A DNA stretch of 64,000 nucleotides from Climacteris rufus (GCA_013398175.1 VZRZ01007410.1:1674243-1738242), one strand, 5' to 3'; shown: positions 1 to 15,200, numbered from the stretch's first letter. The notes: a model not told the origin generated them from the letters alone. A program made the numbers and translations.

Positions 1-156
1 ACATGTATGCACATATGTTTTAAGTAGTTGAAACACCCCTGAAGCAGCTGATTAAGGAGAGTAATTGGAAAAAATTACAAGACTCATATGTAGAAAAACA
101 ATAGTATGAACCTATGAAGCTTTAAAAATGCAATGGAGGCAAAAAAGGTACTGTAC
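1..156 (-). other. PIGN last intron, partial (left edge)
   Basis: Follows the donor of window exon 23. The last coding exon was looked for and is not present, so the stop codon and 3'UTR are outside the window. Confidence 0.8.
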
Positions 157-209
157 CTTGTTCCAATATCCAGCCAGCTTCCATAATCTTTAACCAAAAA
201 GAAAAAATG
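157..209 (-). CDS. PIGN: PIGN exon (window exon 23), penultimate coding exon
   Basis: 53 bp, about human residues 874-891: HFFFLVKDYGSWLDIGT plus AG of Ser, identical to human over this stretch. The acceptor is CCTAG and the donor gtacag. The human protein continues with one more exon of about 40 residues, which is not found in 1-156, so it lies outside the left edge. Confidence 0.95.
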
Positions 210-3200
210 CTAGGAAACAAAACAACTTGGATTAGTACATTAAAACTGCACAATTTGAAAACAGAAAATTAAACCCCAGTGTTTTCAGGCTGCTTACTCT
301 ACATTTCTAATTCTTCAAGCAGAATAAGCAGAAGACCTTTCCAAGAATGCTCATTTGGACCACAGTGAACAATAGTCTAGGATGCAGAAATAGATTTAAC
401 ATGGTATCAAACAGAAACATCTAAAGATGGACTAAGTTCTGTCTAGCTTGCCTTGCAAGAAACAGAGTAATACCAGAACTTTTTCAATAAAGAAAAGCCA
501 AGCCACTTTATTGTTTGAAATAACAAGATTGCAAATAATGCATAGTCCCTAAAAGTTTTAATGGAATTCCAACACAAATTTCTTTGGGTAACTCTGGAGG
601 TTCCCCACCTGTAAAGTGGGAATAATGTTGGGAAAAGACAAACTTGTCTATAAGTAAATTCCCCTAATTCTAGCTGATGGCCACATTGATTCAAGACCAC
701 AAACCTGTTCTCTTTTTTGTCCTGCAACTTTCTCTTCTCTTGATTGACACAGAGTTCCTACACATCAAACCTCTTTGGTTTTTTTTTTGTTTGTTTGCTT
801 ATTTGGGTTTTTTGGTTTGTTTTTTGGTTTTTGGTTTTTTTTGTACACCAAGTACAAAACACCTGCTGATTGTTTCAAAATACTTAAACTAAAACATGAG
901 AATACATGAGGTATAAGACCTGGATATACTGGGGCTTGGTATACACCAGTAAATACCTGCAGTCTTCTTTTGGTTTAGTTATACAGATTTTATTAGTGAA
1001 ATGTTATGAATGTGGTTTATTGGTACATTATTTCTTTTCCTGTGGAAGCTATCCAATATCATACTAGTCTCACAGACTTATTTGAAACCTGACATAACCA
1101 CACCTTCTCCACTTCTCACTGTACAGACAAATCAGCAACTATTTGTTTTTTACTTGCTGTTTCTCCTATCAGGTGATATTCACAGATCACACTGTACTAG
1201 GAAATAAGATAAGGAGTGCTTACTGCCAGACACAAAACAAAAACAGCATGTATGAATGACAACATCAGCTCTACCTGCTGGTTTGAAAAGCTTTCTATTT
1301 ACCTTGTGATACTCGGTGGCACTGCTTGCTGAGTTGAAGACAGTTGAGTGGGCAATGAAAACATACTTTTCATCTGCAAAAGGTATCTTGGGGCATTGTT
1401 CAGCCTGGGGTTGTTTTAGCTAGCTTGGTTTGTGGATGCAGGCTTTTTGAAGACAGCATTTCCTAACAGCTTATTACAAAGGGCACAAAGTGTTTTTTCA
1501 GATGTTGCTGATCTCCTGGATTCTGACAATTCTAACGGAGCTGGTGGGTAATGCATTTCTCCTTTTCCTCTCTTTTTCAAGAGAAGTTGGTATGGGTATA
1601 AGATTCAGAATTCCTGAAAAATTAACTACACTCTATGTATAGCTAACACCAATACTTATTTTTTTCATAGGAATTTAATTGTAAAGCACGTGAAAAACTG
1701 AGAATGGTAACTTATTACTTCATTTTTGTCTCATTATTATGAGAACATTGCTTCTTCAGAAGCATTAATTACATGAAATTCAAAGAGCGGTGATTGCAAC
1801 TTTTATCTCTAAGTAATGCTAGGATTTCAATCCAATTCTCTGCCCTAGTTACAAAAACTTTGAAGTCTGAAACAAATTCAGATCTCTCTTGATGGATATA
1901 GGAGAACTCCCTACTTCTTGGTCTTATTTGAAGAGAATGTGCAACAACAACTTACCAAAGCCATAATGTCTGAAATCACAAGAACAATGAGGAAAAGGCT
2001 GCAAAGAAAAAAAAAAAAAAAAACCAAGAAAATCAGACCATGGACCTTTCTTTAAGGCCACAGATGTTAAAAAAGCTTATTAAAGCCCATCCAGAAAGTA
2101 AGATATGATTTCTTGCACTTGCCTTTCAAACACTCAGGTATATTTCAATCTATTAGAAAACAATTAAAACATATGACTAGGACATCTGGCATATATAATT
2201 ACACATTAATAGGTTTCTCCATTGCAAAATTGAAGCTCTAACGTGAGTCATATTTTGGAGAACAAGAGAATCTTACAAACAGCACCTGCCCATTCCTGAT
2301 GCAGGGAGCTGATTTGGGAGCTTCACGATGAACTCAAGAGTGAGCAAAACTGTTTGGCAGATACCCGAGTCCATCAGTTCCACCCTGACAACAACCCTGC
2401 TGGGTAAGAGGCTGCTAAAGGAGGTGCCTGCCCCCCTTCCAAATCTCTGGATGCCCATAAGCTGCTCTGGGGACACCTGAGCATTTTGGTGGCATGCTCC
2501 CAAACCCGTGGATCTCTCTATCAGGAGGCAGGTTCCTTCTGGAAATTAGGATGTGGCCAGTAAAATGAACCAGAAGGGAGGAGGCAGAGCTATTTTTCCC
2601 CCCCATTAACCTAATCTTCTTTTCCTTAAACTATGTAAATCCTAAATTACATGAAAGCAATTACTATAACTGGTTAAAACTGGTTTCTAAGTTAATGACA
2701 CTGAAGTAATGTTGCAAACAGCTGACCCATTAACAAAAAACTCTTTAACTAGAATACAGCTCATTTATCAGTACTACCATCATAAAACAACAAATGGAAT
2801 TTTTTTGGGAAAATGTCCTGCTGCAGCAGTGCACGAGCATGTACTGGGGGACATCCATGCCAATGCCTCCAAATGAGGAACTTTCTGATATTGTCTACAT
2901 CAGTTGTGCTTCATTAGTAAATCAGGATTAACAAACCAACCGTATCTCAGACTCATGGAAAGGCTTCTCTCGGCTTACCTATGGCTCAGATAGGATGTTG
3001 CAATCTTATAGTGCTTAGGAGACACTCTGCTAGAGGGCTGTTTTCACAGGCAAGACCATATTTATCATATCATTTGTCATATTTCCAAGAGCATATTGGG
3101 ACAGAATATTTCCCACAGAAAAAAAAAAAAAAGGAAGTCTTTAATCTGTAAGTAGGGAGTTTAGGAGCAATTTGTCCACATCACAAAAATCTACTTTCTG

Positions 3201-6200
3201 CTCTTCTGAACTGCAGGAAACCTTTCACAACAGAAGGACAAGACTAATTTCAGGGCATGTTTATACACTGCAAAGACAAAATTGTTCCCAGTGATGGCTT
3301 CATTTATCTAGCAGGGGCAACAAAACTAGTAAGTGCAGTGCAGACTTCAGGATGTGCTGACAATCAGAGCACAACCTCTCCAGGGATCCCAGGCGCACCC
3401 TGTGGTTTCTGCCTTGTTCCCAGGCTGATGCTGTGGCAGTATCACTGCTACTGTTACCTGAGCACAGCTAAATCAGGCTGGCACAAACACCAGACAGAGT
3501 TACAGACACAGCCTCAAAGTGGCACAGACATACTCGTGTCCCCTGATTTACAAAGTTGGTATCATTCCCCCTCTCACACACTCAGATGCACATTCCATAA
3601 AAGTCTGCAATATCACCAGCACTGCCAAGGCAAGCATTCACAAATTGGGAAATGCTGACCTTTATGACACTTGAGCCCTAGAAATGGAAATCACTAGCTG
3701 GTCATCTAAGCAACCCCAGGTCCTCAATGCAGTCCTGCTCCTGTACAAGCCTTAGTGAGGGGGATGAACACCCTTTCTTGGGGGTCCAAGGACAGCCCAG
3801 GGTAAGGCAGAGCAGGTAAACAGGATGAGCATCATGCTGCCACTCCAACAAGAATTCAGATTTTGGGCCACCCCATCTCTCACTTTGGGCCACACCATCT
3901 CTCAGGTGGTGGTGTATAAGGAGACAACAGGCAGGGCACAGGCAGGATGAAAGCAAAGAGAATGGCAGAGGGCATCACAACAAATGAGGGCAGCTTCCTC
4001 CTGCTCAGCTGAGCATTATGTAGGAGAAAGTCACTGCAGTCCTCCTACCACTCACAGAAGGACTTTTGGTTAACCCCACACAACATCCCACAGTGACAAG
4101 CTCAAAATCACATGGCTGAGAGGGACTCCTGCACCTCAGCACCATCCATAATATCACAGGATGAGCAGAGGATTCAGTCATGTGCACTGGGTCTACCGAA
4201 AGGGGTGAGGAGAGCTAACAAAGAAAATAAAAATCATGAGACAGTGAAAAGCATGAGGATATTTATAGTCTGGATACAGCATTCTGTGGGACTGGGCACC
4301 CATACCAGATAATCTCTGAAAAGTCTTTAGAGATGAGGAAAGGACTGGCAGCATTCTAGTCCTACTGCAAACAATATGTAATACTGAACACATCTTGGAA
4401 GCACTGAACTGCAAGGCAAGGACATCCAGCACCTTTCTTTTTTCTTGTTAATGTTCTTTATGGTGAGGTCAGTGCTACAAAGCTATAAATTGGTCACATT
4501 ACAAATAGGCTATTTTAAAAATATTATACAATAGGCAGAGATGCAGTATAAAATAAAAATCAGACTTTAAATTCTGCTCATTTTTTACCATTATGGAGGA
4601 AAAAGTGCTCCTTCTATGTATTGTCAACAAAGAATATTAAATATCTGATTGTTTCAGACAGGGCCAGCACTTCAATTTGTACTCATTTATCACTAAGGAA
4701 AAAACTCCTGGACTTACAAAAATCACTGAACAAAATCCCAAGCCCTAATAACAAATAAAAGCAACAATGAGATCTAATAGGCGTTTTAAAATTTTACATT
4801 GAGATTTGTAAATTCTGAATTATTGCAAAATAGATTTGAAACCCTTATTAATGCAAAAATACAGCACTTACTGTACCTCTTAGAAGACAGCTGTGTTGTG
4901 ACTTGAACAGCTTCAAAAGCACATGATACGAGAACAAACGGGATCACAACCTGTTTAAAACACAAGCTATATTTTGGCTTATAGTCATATTTACAAAAGG
5001 ATCTGGGCAGGTTGTGGAAACATTTTCCTGCTTTTGAAATTATCACAGAATGGGTATGTTACAAAAATAAAATATTGGCTAGACAGGGCAGAAAATAATT
5101 CCGCAGAAACTTTCAGTAAATGAATAAAAAAACCCTTCCATGGTCATAGCTGAACTGCAGTGAAATAAGCCATGAGGCAATATGGAAAACTATAATTAAA
5201 ACAGATCCTCACTTCATTTATCCTTTTTAGCACCAATGATAAATACTTCAATAAGGCTGGAAGACAGAACTGTTCACATCCAGCACCTCACATGACAGGC
5301 TGCAGAGCTTCAAGTGTAATAGGACAATCTCATCTCAACCACTAAAAAAGTCTGAATACAGAAAGCATTCAGTAAGGCAAGGGTCACACTGCCCCTCCAG
5401 AGCCAAGTCAAGCAAATGTAAATGGTTCAGTAAATTAAGAACAAAACAAACAAGTTAGAAAACATGAACGTTGCCTTTTGCTCTTTCCAAACTTGATTTA
5501 CAATCCTTAAGTTATCAGTGTAAATGCATTGCCAAAACCTGACTTCTCACATCCAGAACATTTGCATTACTGATTTGTGTTCTGCAGGATAACATGCAGT
5601 GTACCTGTAACTTAACTCTGCTTTCTCTGGGACAGAAGCAGCAGAAAAGCAGAGGCAGGACATATTGTTTATTTTAGCAATACCCATAAATTCAGTGTCT
5701 TCCTTCACCCCTCTGGCAGATCCTTTGCTCAAATACTAGAAAAGAGCTGCCACACCTTGCCTGCAAACAAGAAGTGCAATCCAACCTTTGACAGACTATT
5801 TAAAAATATAAAAAATAATATCCATTGTAAAATGACAATCTAAACAGTAGAACATTCAAAGCCTGTACCTAATATAATACTGATAGAACTAATATATATA
5901 TATATGTATGTGTGTGTGTGTGTCCCCTCAATGTTTGTGTAGGTAGTATACTATAGGAAAAGCTTATAATTTTAAAAATTATGCAAGTATTTTCAACACT
6001 TGAAATTTCAATTGTAATACAATAAACTGGCCTAATGCTGTTAAATTATTACTTCCATGCACTTTAGCTTCTCTTTTGGGAAACAGAATGATCTGTCTCT
6101 AGAAACACTACAAAGGCTGAAAGCTTCACACATGGTTAAGATGGCTAATGAAGCTCAAATACATATATATGGTTTTGTGAATTGCAAAGTAACAACCATG

Positions 6201-9200
6201 TACATGATACGTTATTTATTGCACAGTTCTTTGAGAGAACTTCACTAAGGTAAGATTACTAACCTTCAGTAAAAGCAAGCCTCCCATCATGAAGGGACTG
6301 AACACAGTCAAGAAACAATAGACAGAAGCAGGATCAAAACTAGAGAAACATGAAAAAGACATTACTTATCTTTGAAATGGTGTTTTCCATTAAAAAAAAC
6401 CAGCATTTAATTACCCTGTAACACACTGGGTTGTATATACATTTTTAAACAAGGCTTCCAAGTTTCTCTTCTCTTGATGAAATATTAAATTAGCAGGGAC
6501 TGCCAACCTCACTTTTCTTTCTCTACAATTTTTCTCTGCTTGTGTTTTTCAAGGTGTCATGCTGTTGGTGAGCAACCAAGCTCTCTTTGTTCATCCTGTC
6601 GATAGCTTCTAACAGAACTGAGACAACCTCACAACCAACAAGCTCAGGCTCTTAGGGAACATGTTACAGAGAGCAGAAACTAAAAAAATTGTTATCATCA
6701 TTCCACTGACTGTTGCTTTCATTCTGCTGCCCTGATTTTGGTAACTAAATTTACATTTAGTATATCAACTGCATGAAGAATTTTTTGTACTCTGTGTCTT
6801 AAATAAATGAATAAAACGTACCTGTTAATAGAAGCTATGTTTCCAGTGCCAAAAAAGGCTGTCACTATGAAGAAAACCTAGATATACTTAAGGAAAATAC
6901 ATCACAGAAATGTCTGCAATAAAATAAAACCAGCATTTCACCTCCTTCATTCCAATTTACTTCCAAAATCTATCATGAAACTACTAGAAGCTGATCCACT
7001 ATGAGAGCTTTACAGTGCATTAAGAAATCCAAAGTATTGTCTAGCTCTACCCTAGATTTCACACAGGTCTGTATCAATTTTAAAAGACAGAGACTGCCTG
7101 GGTAAGGTTTCAGAGCCTGTCTTGAGGCCCCTGTAAGAAAGCTGCAGGCTGTCATTTTGGGTCCCTGCCTAGCAAAATAGGAACATCCCTGGACCTCAAA
7201 ACCAGCTATGCATTCAAACACATGCTTTTGCAGAAAGTAATGACATATGCACGTGTTCTGCACACCAAAAGAGATGGCTTCATAGAGGAACTGACCATGG
7301 AAGAGGTAGTTGGCTCCTAAAAAAGCCTAAAGGTTCCTAGGCTGTCCATCCTATAGACTTGTCCAAAGGTGATGGTGAGTCTACCCATGGCAACACAGGA
7401 CTCCCATTTTCTTCCTTACTTGAGGACAATTCCAGCACTATCTGTATAGCTGGAAGTTTTTTCATAAACCCTACCTTCTTCATCTAGCTACAACACTTGC
7501 TGCTATGTGAGCTACCCATGGAAGGTATTTTTCTTCCTCCTGAGCTCATTGGAGCCCACTACAGCTCACATGGCTTCAGCTGAGGAATGTTTTTTAACTG
7601 TTTTTTTGCATAAGGCAGAGAGTTAGTTGGTGAGGATGGCTGTTGTTGCCAGGGCTCCCTTTGGTCCTTTTGCTCCTGTTACAGCTCCTGTACTGGATCA
7701 TTTAAGACTCTCCATAAACAATTTGTTACCAACTGTTCAGTAGAATCATTGGGATTCTGCATGCAATATTTTGGAAGGGTTAGGTCAGCATAACTGAAGA
7801 AATTATGCTTCCCAAGAGTATCACATAATTTCAAGTTTAGTAACACAGCAGTCTAACAGCCTAGCACAGTTCTGTCAGCCCAGATTTATAAGAAGAACAG
7901 GTCTGCAATAAAACAAATACCAGTAACACATAGGTCTAATCAAAATGCTAAGCATAAGTAATCTGAATTTTTTCCTTGAAGACCAGGCTCTGTGGTTTCT
8001 CAGCATATGCCAACTACTGGGTCCTATACAGGAGCCTTGAGGCAACTGTAAGACACACAATTCACAGGATCACAGTTGAAGTATGACTGCTCTAGCAGAA
8101 AAGGTTTCTCCACTAATACCACTATTTCTAAATATTAAACAGCATCTAAATTTAAAAAGTCACATTTTTGAGCAGTGTGTATCATATCTGGTCTCTGCAA
8201 AGGAGATCTGCAAATTGTTAATTTTTTTAGGAGCTGAGCAAAACACATGTTCAAGTGTTTTAGATTAAAGTAGTGCTCACTGGTGGGGCAGTGTGAGGAG
8301 CAGAAAAGGCCTTGACTCTGTGTAATCACTGTATTATCAACACTGTTCTCAACACAAATCCAAAACATAGCCTCACACTAGCTACTGTGAGGAAAATTAA
8401 CTTTATTCCATCCAAAACCAGAACAGCTATATTCAAGTGTTAAGGGAGTACCGTGCTGGAGCTTTAAAAAATAAAATTGGATTGCTTGATTTTTTTTTTT
8501 TTGGGCTTATTTTTAGCATCTGACAGACAGCAATAGCTTTATTAACTAAGCATATATTTTTTAAAACAGTAAATGAAATTGATAAATTTATTACAAGGTG
8601 TCTCAGTTTTTTAGGTATACTCTAAAGCAAACAACCATCCAACACCTAGCAAATAGTTTTGCCTTCCTTCTTAGCACTAAACTGCTTTCTTAAAGTGGCA
8701 TCTGCTGCACTTCCTCTGCTGCAAGTTCCCAATGTCCAATAGCACAGTTCCACATTCCAAAAGTGTCAACTCTGTGACTGTCATCCACCCTCTCAGATTT
8801 GGTTATTTGACAAACTATAAAGCCTTTTTTTGTAGAACCACTATTGAGACAATTTCCTCCCCAGCTACAATAACTCACCTGAACTAAACCCCCCTGTCTT
8901 CTAGACCAGCTCATAATTTCCCTCCCACTTGCCCACCCATTATTCTTGCTGCCAAACAGCTCTCACTTACTTGCAGTCCCATGATGAAAGAGAAATATGA
9001 CAATGTTATCGAGTCTGCACAGTATTTAGAAAAAAAATCAGCTGCAGTATCAGTTACAGTAATGCAAACTAACTGCTATGTTTGTGAACAAACAGCTCTT
9101 CCCTTTTAAGCCCATATAATTCCTAACAGCAGAAACCATTTATGATATAAATAATTCTAGGCCAGATTCTGGGAAAGTGTTCACAAAGAGCCTGCAAGAA

Positions 9201-12200
9201 CTTTCCTTCTTGTCTCATCTGCCTGCTTCCTAACATTTGCTTCCTAACATGCTGCCATACTCTGAAAATGAGAATAACTTTGATATCCCCTTTTTCAACT
9301 GATTTGCGAAGGTGAATGAGTTCCCTCCAGCCAAAAATGTAATAAACCAAAACCAAATTGAAAAAAGAACCTTAAAAGAAAGTTAAGCTCAACTTTAATG
9401 GTAATAAGTGGGCAAAGAGCCAGATTCCAAAAGAGGGCATTTTTAACTGCTTGATAAAAAAGCATCATGTATATGACCATTGCTTTTTGAGCAACATGAG
9501 TCAAATCATCTTTACCAGCTTCTGTTTCCAGTGACTACCAGGCTACAAATTTTTATTGCAGATCCTTCTGAAACAAACCCATCTTTTCCCTGGGATGCAG
9601 CAACCAGCAAAAGGATACAAAGAAGAAGGCCCTCCGGACATCATCCAGGTGGAGCTGTCGAAACTGAGTTATATCCATAGCACAGGTGAAGTTGAAAACA
9701 GCAAGCTGGAAAGACAGCAGAAAAACCAATACCAAATATCAACTAATGGACTTTGATAAAGCCACCATATTTTTACTGAAATGAATGAGAAAGAAACCTA
9801 CTTCCCTATCATCTGTTATTAGAGTATTATAATAAGGACTGCAAACTTTCTTATGTTTTCATTACACTTTAATGAATTAATGAATCTGCCAGAAAGACTG
9901 TACAAGTAAGATGATCAAATTAACAGTGGAGCTTCCGCTGTTATCTACACTAAAAATGAACTTCTATGCCTTAGACTTATAATCATCTTTTTTCATCAGA
10001 AATATTCCTCCTACACACACACACTTCCACTGCTCACATGAGCATGTGGATAAAGATCCACAGAAATAAAAGACTGCAATTATCCTCATTTGACTTATTT
10101 TGTGAGTGAAAATAGTAAAATATTCTCCATCTCCTTTACTCAGTTCTCAGCACAACATCACTTGACTTGAAGAGAAATTATCTTCATGGACTTTAAGAGG
10201 TCAATGAACTCCTTTTTTACTGGGGAAAAGAAAAAAATCAAGTAATATACATTCAACACTGATAACAACTTGAAATAATCTCACATCATCAGAGACCTGA
10301 GCTGTATTCTCTAATACAAGATTTACTTTGCAGCATATATTAATAGGCATTCTAGAGATGATTTTTTCTAACCTAAAATGGGAAGCTGTGGTAAGCATTA
10401 TTGTTCCTTTCACTTGAAGCCAAAAGTTTCAAGTGAATACTGACATACACGGAGTCACAACATAAAACTTAGTTACATCTTACCTATGTTCTTTTCATTT
10501 GTATTTGATTAACAAAGTGTTCATCACTGTTTAATACTACTTTAATAAAATTTTATTTTTCAACACAGGAAACACAAGACTAACATCAGACAGGCAAGTG
10601 TCACAGATGCCTTGTTACAAGATGCAAAAGATAGAGTGGGTTCTAGAGTGGAAGACAAAGTACATCCAATAGATGCCAGACACCTTCAGTCACAATCGTG
10701 GCATCAGGCTGTCATTTTTACATTCAGATTCCATCTCTATCACTTAAGAGGCTCACAAATCATCATAACTAAGTGTAGCATAGATAAAAAGTTATTCCTG
10801 TTTTTATTTCTGTTATTCAGCCTTGAACTGATAAAGCCAGCTCTCTCTTAAGTTTCAAAACTCTCTTCCTTGGAGAAGCACCACAAACCCACAGTATGTG
10901 TCAGGTTCACTCTGATAACTGCCTTGACTTAGGTTTCAACCCCCAGCACTTCTCCCTAATTATTATGAGCTGCAAAAGGAAGGAAAGATGTATGCCAACA
11001 ATTCTCTTCAAGTGACTCTGGCTGCTCCCATGCATCTGTACCTAGGTTCTCTGTGACCTGCACCAAGGAGGGCTCATGGGGGAGAAGCTGTTGGTGCAGA
11101 CCCACCTAGCTTCAAGGACCCAAACACTGCAACCAGAACTTGGGATCTAACCAAAACCAGTGTCATAGCTGCAGGTTGTTCAACCCTTGACCTAACCTTA
11201 AAGCTAAGTTGCAGTGTGAGCAGTCTGGCCCTTGCAAATGGTTGACAATATAATAATTTTAAGGTGGAAGAAGTTGTGTTGATGACAAAACTCCCTCTCC
11301 AGGCAAATCTGAGAAGGTGCTAGTTTCAAGTTAATCTCTGGTTCCTCCTCAGTCTAAACAGAAACAAATCTCCACCCTCGAACAAAGAGTAGGACAAAGT
11401 TGAATTAAGATTTCTAATATTTCCCACAGATCTTTTCAGAAGTCAAATTGTTTCTTTTCAGCCTCTTGTGAGTCTGCAATCAGCCTAAAGATAAAGTGAC
11501 ATTGCATTTACTCTAAATAGAGTTACTGTACCTTATGCTGAATTATCATTACACTTGACAGAAAGCATTTTAGCCTACAGAACATGTCTTAGTAAGTCAA
11601 ACTGTCTTCCTTCATTCCTAGAAATGGCTCTGATGTGCAATATCTTCAATAACAGGAATTACAAATCTTTCTTACAAGGTCACATTCCTAGTTCATAAAA
11701 CAGATTATACTGGATTCCTAAATATAAAAGAAATGCAAAGTGTTGCTCTCTGAAAACCACTCAATATTTATTACATCCTCAAAAAAAGAAAAAAGATAGA
11801 GCTGTTAATTAATGATATATTATCTATCAAGAGCTGTTACCTTTGGTTTGAGTGAAAGACCATAGTGCTGCAGTGCTTCTTGTTCCATATTTATCCACAC
11901 AAACATCAAACCAAACAGCACCAGTGGAAAGAGAGCTTCATATCTGAAAAATAACATAATAATCATAGTAAGTGCAGTCACTGACAACTAATTAACATCA
12001 AATGCCAACATGCTTCTTTTGTTTTTTCTTCACACAAAGGATATACCAAGACCTAGTGGCATTCTTCCCCTTCTCTCCCCATTTCTGAGTACCCACTGTT
12101 GGTTGGTTGAATTTTAAAGCCATACAGTAATTAAAGGGTAAAAGTAGGAGAAACAGAGGTTGCTTCAGCTTTGTCATGTTATATACCCATTTTTTGTTTG

Positions 12201-15200
12201 ATGGCTGCCACAATGTTGGATAAGTGCCTTTCTAATTTTAACAAAACCAGAATAAAGTTAAAAGAAACAGGAAAAACAACATATTGGACATTCATTTTCT
12301 GCAAAATGGATTTTTTTTTAATGCGAGCTACTTAGAACTGAGGTGGTTACAGTCCAATTTAACCAACAAGTAGAGATTGTGTCTCTTTAGGATCTAATCA
12401 CACAAACTCACTCTGGTGATCTCAGTTTGGCTCCAAGGAGAGAGACATGTGCATAATAAAAAGACCATTACATTTCACTGTCCTTCTCTTCACTGTATTC
12501 CAATCCTTCACAACAGCAGTGTCAAGTCACTCTAACCATGGCCACTAAACTGTTCTAGCTACACCCCCAAACTCAGGAGTACTTCTGACTCCTACAGGAC
12601 TCAAATTCCAAAGTATGAGTGTACTTATGTGAGAGATGAAGATCCCCAGATAACATGAGATTGTAACTGAAGGATATTTAGTTTTTCCAGCTGAACTTCA
12701 CAGTACCTCCCAGGTTTTTTTTCTTTCAGTATAAAATTATAATACTGACACTGACTCTGATACTAACACTCACAAGATTGTAAATGCTTTCCTTTTTATT
12801 TTTTTCTTCCTTAGACACACACTTGTTTGTCTAAAAATAAGAAAATCATTGCAGTTAATCTTGGTATTGTTTCCATTAGGCTACAAAGCAGTTTCAAAGT
12901 GGAACAAAAAAATTTTGAATAAACATTTCTGCTTTAATTATCAGAATGACAGGCAGTTAAACATGAGGTTAAAACAGTTGGGTTGTCAGTAACAGAAGTA
13001 CTACAACCCTCATAATGGTCTAGACTTGCCTGCAGATTAAAAGCCTTCAACTGAGTTGGTAACAACTGGTTGTATGCAACTATGCTCTTCAGCTGGCTTC
13101 AGTATTTCCACTTAACTACCCCTAGAGAGGTCCTCAATTACCTGGGCAATGTGCTGGGTTATCAGCACTTGGTATAAGAGTGCACCAAGGAGAGAAACAC
13201 TGGACACTTTTGGCACCAAATGCCTTGGGCTTCGTTTCCGTTTTTAAGAATTATTACAGGAATTTTTGGTCTATTTGGACATTGTAGGAAGACAGCAGAG
13301 CTGTCAGCATTTACATGGTATGGTTCAGAGCCAAAATACAAAGAGGGAGATTGCCAGCCTCAGAGAAAACAACATTTGTGCTTTATCCAGTAGCCAGCAA
13401 AGGTTGAAAAGGTTGAGTGCAAGAATGTGTGTGGAGTCAGGAACAACATTAGGATCAAAAACTTAATGGGGAAGTGGGAGAAAGGGAAGGCAATAGATTA
13501 AAAAAAAAAAAAAAAAGATGCTTCAACTAAAATGAGAGTATCCACAGGAGGCAGCTATTGCAAAATGTCTGCTGCAAGATATTTTATTCCACTTAATTTT
13601 CCAGTGTAATTAAATCCAGAGGATAAGTGGGAGGGGAGGCGGAAAGAACAGTTCCTATACTCCCCATTAATTATGCTCTTAAGAGCTACCGAATCTGAAA
13701 AAAATAAAGGGTTGGCTGACAGTGTTTTCTTCATTTAAACATCAGAGGAGTTGACTTTTATCCAAAAAGAAGCAAGGTCTAGTCTTTATGGAAACCAACA
13801 TCCCTCGAAAAAAAAAATTACTTCCACGAAAACCTCTCAGAATAAAATTTTTTGCCCTCATTTTAGGATTACCTGTTTCCTGGTGCACACCATTTAAGCC
13901 ATGCCTAGACACCAGTGCTGAGCAGCTGGGACAGAAGATATTTCCTTTCATTTGTGAGCTGAAAAGCACAGGTCCAAACAAAAAAGGGCATAAACTAAAC
14001 CAGACTTTTGTGTTTTGGTGCAACATTGTTTGAACACACCCTTCCAGCCACTGCTTTGTCTAGTTGAAAGGAATGTCAACAAACTGGTGTTAATAATACA
14101 AAAAGGAATGTGGAAGTTCTCCTGAAATTTTATTTAGTAAACTAAACAAGGAGATAAATGCTGGAAGCACATTACACCTTTAACAGAAAAGTGCATAAGA
14201 TGAAGCGGTTTCACATACAGCCCTGGTTTTCCATATGTAAAGCCAACCCAAAGAGAGTAAGAATGAAGTACCCTGTGCTGAGGAGCAGGTAGGTGGACAT
14301 CAGGGACAGCAATATGCTGAAAAGTCTCTGAAAGAGAAACGTGGGGCTCAGTAGCAGCAACACCGGGGAAGAAACTGCAATAATAAGAAGAGATCTGTCA
14401 GTCACAGATGTGCAAACATTTCATCCCAGTAACAAGGTAACTTTCTTCAAATATTGACATTTTCTATGCAGAAATTCAATACAGGTCATACATGACCCTC
14501 TATTTTCAGAAGCTACTTTTGCTAAAGAAAATCCAATGTTTGGAATGTTTCACATTTATCACAAGTAATTTTAGTTCTCTATCATGTTAATTCCCTGCCC
14601 TGCCCTGTTAATTCCTCACAGCCTTTATAATCTCTCATGAACTGATGTTAATAGGCCCTTAAGATGATGCAGAAGCACTACCCTAAAACCCAGACAAACC
14701 TGACGGTTTAATCCTACTCTGAGAGCCACTTAGCATAGCCCTGGGGACCTCTGGCAGCTCAAAGACTGCAGTGACAAAGCCACTGCTCCACTGAGTTAGA
14801 ATCATAGAAAGATTTGGGCTGGAAGGGACCTTAAAGAACATCCTATCACAGGCAGGGACACCTTCCACTAGACCAGGTTGCTCAGAGCCCCATCCAACTT
14901 GGCCTTCTACCTTTTGTAATTAAATGAAGAATTGGGCTACTGCAAAAGTGAGTAAAGACAAAGGAAAACAGGAAAGATGGCCAATGCTTGAAGCAGGGAA
15001 AGGGAGAAGGAAAAGCACTGCTGTGATTGAATCTTTAAACATGATTTTTTTTTTTTAATATGAAAATTCTATGTTTATAAAAAGGTATGGTGGCAAATAA
15101 CATTTGTATGATTCTTCACTGAACTATGGTAAACTCATATTACAGTCATTCAAAGACTGTATCAACAGTAAGCCATAATTAATAATCACCCTAAGGAACA

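Larger units (their letters stand above)
6878..9618 (-). other. PIGN U12-type (minor spliceosome) intron, window exons 18-19
   Basis: 2,741 bp. On the minus strand the intron begins GTATCCTTTT (9609-9618), a full match to the U12 donor consensus. It ends TTCCTTAAG (6887-6895) then TATATCTAG. The probable branch A is at 6888, 10 nt before the exon. There is no pyrimidine tract at the acceptor. These features together define a GT-AG U12 intron. It lies in phase 0 within the PigN domain. Confidence 0.85.

Noticed and set aside
775..843. T/G-rich tract considered as a retrotransposon tail
   Set aside because: No element body or target duplication on either side; simple sequence is sufficient.
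3257..3658. 133-codon plus-strand ORF
   Set aside because: Composition rich in Cys, His and Ser with no recognisable domain; antisense to PIGN intron and without splice or transcript signals.
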